A stretch of 64,000 bases of DNA from Flavobacterium frigoris (GTDB lineage Bacteria > Bacteroidota > Bacteroidia > Flavobacteriales > Flavobacteriaceae), in assembly GCF_900111075.1 (NCBI RefSeq), contig NZ_FOFZ01000003.1, positions 186,001-250,000 on the forward strand, in the 5' to 3' direction. Below, piece after piece: positions 59,949-64,000 of the stretch (position 1 is the first letter of the stretch; each line of letters opens with the position of its first letter). The position numbers and the translations under genes were made by a program. The notes beneath the pieces were generated by a model. It saw only the letters and a program-made list of their open reading frames with translations. It made no database searches and had not been told where the DNA came from.

Positions 59949-62594
59949 TTATGCTTCGTCATCATCATCATCAGAATCATCATCAGATTCCTCTTCATCT
60001 GAATCTTCCTCGTCTTCATCATCGTCAGGGACACCTTCATCTTCTAATTCTTCCATAACTGGTTTAACTCTTTCGATTGTTTCCACTTCAAGAACATTAC
60101 CATCTTCATCAACAACAACCTCTTCAGGATCATCTTTCATAACTTTAGTAACAGCAGCGATAGAATCTTTACCTTTTAAGTTAATCAATTTTACACCTTG
60201 AGTAGCACGTCCCATAACTCTTAAGTCTTCAACAGCCATTCTAATAGTCAGTCCTGATTTGTTGATAATCATTAAATCATCTGCATCAGTAACGGCATTA
60301 ATTGAAATCAAATTACCGGTTTTCTCCGTAATATTTAAAGTCTTCACTCCTTTTCCTCCTCGGTTAGTAATACGGTAAACATCTACTCCGTCATCATCAA
60401 CTAATTTGGTACGTTTTCCGTATCCGTTTTCAGTTACCACTAAAACTTGTGAATCGTTTACTGCATCCTTATCTACAGTAACCATGCCAATCACTTCATC
60501 AGAATCATCCTTGAGTGAAATTCCACGAACTCCAGAAGCCGTTCTTCCCATTGGACGAGTTTTTGTTTCCTCAAAACGAACTAATTTACCTGACTTCACA
60601 GCAAGTATAATTTGGCTTTCACCATTCGTTAATTTCGCTTCTAACAATTCATCTCCTTCTTTAATCGTAATTGCCGCAACACCATTCACCCTAGGCTTAG
60701 AATATTTTTCTAAAGATGTTTTCTTAACCTGACCTTTTTTAGTTACCATAATCAAATTATGGCTCTTAATGTAGTCTTGGTCTTTTAGATCCTGAGTACA
60801 TATAAATGCTTTTACTTTATCATCACTCTCGATATTCACAAGATTTTGAATCGCTCTACCCTTAGCCGTTTTACTTCCTTCTGGTATTTCATAAACACGC
60901 ATCCAAAAACATTTTCCTTTTTGGGTAAAGAACATCATATATTGATGATTTGTCGCAACAAACATGTGCTCTAAGAAATCTTGATCTCTCGTTCCTGCGC
61001 TTTTTTGACCAACTCCTCCTCTATTCTGTGTTTTGTATTCCGTTAGATTTGTACGTTTAATATATCCTGCATGAGAAATTGTAATAACTACATTTTCATC
61101 AGCAATTAAATCTTCAATACTAACATCACCACCTGAATATTCAATTAATGAACGACGTTCATCTCCGTATTTATCACGAATTTCAACAAGCTCTTGTTTA
61201 ATCAAAGCAATTCTTAAATTAACATCTGCTAATAAAGCTCTTAAATGCTCGATTAGCTTCATGATTTCATCATATTCGGCTCTTAACTTATCTTGTTCAA
61301 GACCTGTCAGTTGACGCAAACGCATTTCAACAATTGCTCTTGCTTGTATATCAGATAATTTGAATCTTTCAATCAATTTCCCTCTTGCTTCTTCAGTGTT
61401 TTTTGAAGCCTTAATTAATGCGATAACCTCATCAATATTGTCTGACGCAATTATCATACCTTCAAGAATATGCGCTCTTTCCTCTGCCTTACGCAATTCA
61501 AATTGAGTTCTACGAGTCACGACATCGTGACGATGCTCTACAAAATAGTGAATCATGTCTTTCAGATTCAACATCTGCGGACGGCCTTTTACTAATGCAA
61601 TATTATTTACACTAAAAGAAGACTGTAATTGAGTATACTTATATAAGGTATTTAAAACTACATTTGGCGTAGCATCACGTTTCAGAATATAAACAATACG
61701 CATACCGTTTCTATCTGATTCATCACGGATATTTGCAATCCCTTCAATTTTCTTATCATTTACTAAATCAGCGGTACGCTTAATCATATCAGCCTTATTG
61801 ACTTGATAAGGGATTTCGGTAACGATAATACATTCTCTACCGTCTACTTCTTCAAAGCCAACTTTAGCACGCATCACTACTCTACCTCTTCCGGTTTTGA
61901 ACGCTTCACGCACCCCCTCGTAACCATAAATAATACCACCAGTTGGAAAATCTGGTGCTTTAATATAGTTAATCAGCTCATCAATCTCGATATCATTATT
62001 ATCCATATACGCCAAAGTACCATTGATAACTTCGGTAAGATTGTGAGGAGGCATATTAGTTGCCATACCTACAGCAATTCCTGTTGCTCCATTAATTAAC
62101 AAAGTAGGAACGCGGGTTGGCATTACTTTTGGCTCATATAAAGTATCATCAAAATTCAATTGAAAATCAACTGTCTCTTTTTCGATATCAGCCATTATTT
62201 CTTCCGAAATCTTACGCATTCTAGCTTCAGTGTAACGCATAGCTGCAGGGCTATCACCATCAACAGAACCAAAGTTACCTTGACCGTCAACTAGTAAATA
62301 GCGCATGCTCCATTCCTGAGCCATACGAACCATGGCATCATAAACAGACGTATCTCCATGAGGGTGATACTTACCTAAAACTTCTCCGACAATTCTGGCG
62401 GATTTTTTATGGGCTTTATTTGAAAAAACTCCTAAATCATACATTCCGTAAAGAACTCTTCGATGCACTGGTTTCAAACCATCTCTAACATCAGGAAGTG
62501 CTCTTGACACAATTACTGACATCGAATAATCGATGTAAGCTGATTTCATTTCATCTTCTATGTTAATAGGAATTATGTTTTCTCCTTCAGACAT
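59949..62594 (-). CDS. gyrA: DNA gyrase subunit A
   Basis: Topoisomerase subunit that cuts and re-joins DNA during negative supercoiling; 881 residues. N-terminal signatures are [28 protein letters not shown], and the catalytic Tyr is in the [10 protein letters not shown] motif; [11 protein letters not shown] and the quinolone-region [10 protein letters not shown] are also present. The C-terminal beta-pinwheel has the GyrA box QNRGGVGQK and further blades. The protein ends with an acidic tail of about 35 residues ([14 protein letters not shown]...), as found in many GyrA proteins, where it may regulate wrapping. Confidence 0.97.
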   Translation of the reverse strand: MSEGENIIPINIEDEMKSAYIDYSMSVIVSRALPDVRDGLKPVHRRVLYGMYDLGVFSNKAHKKSARIVGEVLGKYHPHGDTSVYDAMVRMAQEWSMRYLLVDGQGNFGSVDGDSPAAMRYTEARMRKISEEIMADIEKETVDFQLNFDDTLYEPKVMPTRVPTLLINGATGIAVGMATNMPPHNLTEVINGTLAYMDNNDIEIDELINYIKAPDFPTGGIIYGYEGVREAFKTGRGRVVMRAKVGFEEVDGRECIIVTEIPYQVNKADMIKRTADLVNDKKIEGIANIRDESDRNGMRIVYILKRDATPNVVLNTLYKYTQLQSSFSVNNIALVKGRPQMLNLKDMIHYFVEHRHDVVTRRTQFELRKAEERAHILEGMIIASDNIDEVIALIKASKNTEEARGKLIERFKLSDIQARAIVEMRLRQLTGLEQDKLRAEYDEIMKLIEHLRALLADVNLRIALIKQELVEIRDKYGDERRSLIEYSGGDVSIEDLIADENVVITISHAGYIKRTNLTEYKTQNRGGVGQKSAGTRDQDFLEHMFVATNHQYMMFFTQKGKCFWMRVYEIPEGSKTAKGRAIQNLVNIESDDKVKAFICTQDLKDQDYIKSHNLIMVTKKGQVKKTSLEKYSKPRVNGVAAITIKEGDELLEAKLTNGESQIILAVKSGKLVRFEETKTRPMGRTASGVRGISLKDDSDEVIGMVTVDKDAVNDSQVLVVTENGYGKRTKLVDDDGVDVYRITNRGGKGVKTLNITEKTGNLISINAVTDADDLMIINKSGLTIRMAVEDLRVMGRATQGVKLINLKGKDSIAAVTKVMKDDPEEVVVDEDGNVLEVETIERVKPVMEELEDEGVPDDDEDEEDSDEEESDDDSDDDDDEA

Positions 62595-62848
62595 AAGTTG
62601 TTATATTAAAATATTATATTAGTTTCAAAACGTGCCAATATACAGCTTTTTGAAATTTTTTATAACATTTTAACACTCTTATTTCAAAGATTTATTAACA
62701 AAATTATATTGGTTTTGTTTAATAAATTTGAAGCTATACTATAATAATCCCCTATTTTTTTTGTCACTTAGCTGACAGGACATCTTAAGGTATGATTTTT
62801 GTTTTTAAGATACTAATTCACTAAATTTACATATACAAAATATACATT

Positions 62849-64000
62849 ATGGATGATAATTTTTCACCAAGAGTAAAAGATGTTATTACTTATAGCAAAG
62901 AAGAAGCTTTGCGATTGGGTCATGACTTCATAGGCACTGAACACTTGATGCTAGGTATCCTTCGAGATGGTAATGGCAAAGCAATTCAAATATTAAATAA
63001 CCTTTCTGTCGATTTAGACCATCTGCGTAGAAAAGTAGAAATACTAAGCCCAGCAACCCCTAGCGTAGACACTAATTTAGAAAAGAAAAACCTTCATTTA
63101 ACGCGGCAAGCAGAACGCGCTTTGAAAACCACTTTTTTAGAAGCAAAAGTATTTCAAAGTTCCTCTGTAAGTACAGCGCATTTACTGCTTTGTATTCTAA
63201 GAAACGAAAACGATCCAACAACCAAGCTATTGAATAAACTTAAGATTGATTACGATGTAGCTAAAGAACAATATATCAATATGACACCAAACGAAGAAGA
63301 ATTTTTGGAAAATTTACCCAAAGCTACAGACTCTTATAATGACGATTCAGGACAAGATGACAGTCTAAAAGAAGGTAATTTTAATAATCCAGCCAATAAA
63401 TCTAATAAGAAATCTAAAACACCTGTGTTAGACAATTTTGGACGAGATTTAACAGAAATGGCCGAAGAAGGAAAATTAGACCCAGTTGTAGGACGTGAGA
63501 AAGAAATTGAACGCGTTTGCCAAATTCTGAGCCGACGTAAAAAGAACAACCCATTACTTATCGGTGAACCCGGAGTTGGTAAATCAGCTATTGCCGAAGG
63601 TTTAGCTTTACGAATTATACAAAAGAAAGTTTCTCGAATTCTTTTCAACAAACGCGTAGTCACATTAGACCTTGCAAGTCTTGTTGCAGGAACTAAATAC
63701 AGAGGACAGTTTGAAGAACGTATGAAAGCCGTAATGAATGAATTGGAAAAAAATGACGATATCATTCTTTTTATAGACGAAATTCATACTATCGTTGGAG
63801 CTGGTGGCGCTACAGGTTCTTTGGATGCGTCCAATATGTTCAAACCAGCGCTTGCAAGAGGAGAAATCCAATGTATCGGAGCTACAACATTGGACGAATA
63901 CAGACAATATATTGAAAAAGATGGTGCGTTAGAAAGACGTTTTCAAAAGATAATTGTAGAACCAACTTCTGTTGAAGAAACAATTACCATTTTAAATAAC
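62849..64000 (+). CDS. clpC: ATP-dependent Clp protease ATP-binding subunit, ClpC/ClpA type (3' end outside window)
   Basis: AAA+ unfoldase feeding proteins to ClpP. 384 codons are visible. The Clp_N domain has two repeats ([33 protein letters not shown] and [19 protein letters not shown]). A low-complexity acidic and Asn/Lys linker lies at about 150-190. The first AAA domain has Walker [10 protein letters not shown], Walker [19 protein letters not shown], and the Arg finger region ALERRFQKI. The window ends inside this domain. It is divergent from gyrA. Whether it is ClpC or ClpA cannot be decided without the C-terminal half. Confidence 0.92.
   Translation, partial: MDDNFSPRVKDVITYSKEEALRLGHDFIGTEHLMLGILRDGNGKAIQILNNLSVDLDHLRRKVEILSPATPSVDTNLEKKNLHLTRQAERALKTTFLEAKVFQSSSVSTAHLLLCILRNENDPTTKLLNKLKIDYDVAKEQYINMTPNEEEFLENLPKATDSYNDDSGQDDSLKEGNFNNPANKSNKKSKTPVLDNFGRDLTEMAEEGKLDPVVGREKEIERVCQILSRRKKNNPLLIGEPGVGKSAIAEGLALRIIQKKVSRILFNKRVVTLDLASLVAGTKYRGQFEERMKAVMNELEKNDDIILFIDEIHTIVGAGGATGSLDASNMFKPALARGEIQCIGATTLDEYRQYIEKDGALERRFQKIIVEPTSVEETITILNN

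Noticed and set aside
59932..60201. Serine-rich open frame on the plus strand
   Set aside because: It is the reverse of the Asp/Glu repeat tail of gyrA and has no independent signal.
62699..62706. Minus-strand TAATTTTG upstream of gyrA as promoter
   Set aside because: It lies about 105 bases before the start and has no -33 partner; too weak to call in AT-rich DNA.

Overview
The window is a 64 kb piece of a Bacteroidota chromosome, most likely Flavobacterium or a close relative. This is inferred from the AT-rich DNA, promoters of the Bacteroidota type (TTTG, about 19-20 bases, then TAnnTTTG), near absence of Shine-Dalgarno sequences, lipoprotein and secretion signals of flavobacterial style, a small SRP RNA, and family-typical genes (bshA, TamB, LptD, GH3/beta-lactamase fusion, DUF4159, MiaE). 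The content is mainly core housekeeping. No insertion sequence, prophage, CRISPR array or integrase was seen.

Layout. 1-2681: signalling genes on the minus strand (truncated CHASE3-PAS histidine kinase, stand-alone receiver, short AraC-type regulator). 2861-7964: miaE, glyA, fumarylacetoacetase, transaldolase, an intergenic repeat element and an SDR oxidoreductase. 8072-12623: SRP RNA back to back with a glutaminyl cyclotransferase-hutI unit, then a coiled-coil membrane protein and hutG. 12756-16999: DEAD-box helicase, Hsp20 and a TPR hybrid histidine kinase. 17272-21052: two dicarboxylate/amino-acid symporters and aroC. 21242-27971: LpxH-like phosphoesterase, small outer-membrane protein, PrcB-like lipoprotein, bshA, GH3/beta-lactamase lipoprotein. 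28019-36391: Fe-S electron-transfer pair, MCE protein, two SPOR amidases and LptD. 36455-39950: ridA, N-acetylglucosamine kinase, gapA, pfkA. 39951-40602: a gene-free stretch with a candidate structured RNA. 40603-47695: TamB, tsaD, rsmE, DUF4159. 48143-52310: three tandem M43 metalloprotease lipoproteins. 52389-58573: PerM-type permease, methyltransferase, secreted protein, VanX-like dipeptidase, three tRNAs, thiolase, NlpC/P60 peptidase. 58630-64000: TPR protein, gyrA and the start of clpC.

How the genes fit together. Envelope building and recycling dominate: lpxH-like, lptD, tamB, MCE protein, two amidases, GH3 glucosaminidase, N-acetylglucosamine kinase, D-Ala-D-Ala dipeptidase and NlpC/P60 peptidase would together serve LPS export, outer-membrane assembly and peptidoglycan turnover. 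Amino-acid catabolism (fumarylacetoacetase, hutI, hutG, thiolase, two symporters) fits a heterotroph feeding on protein, as do the three M43 proteases.

The most notable items are the metalloprotease triplication with its repeated promoter block, repeated terminator and mosaic middle copy; the unannotated structured RNA candidate at about 40251-40424; the absence of a normal start codon for TamB; and the GC-richer hairpin repeat at 7041-7147. None of these is shown to be a new system from sequence alone.
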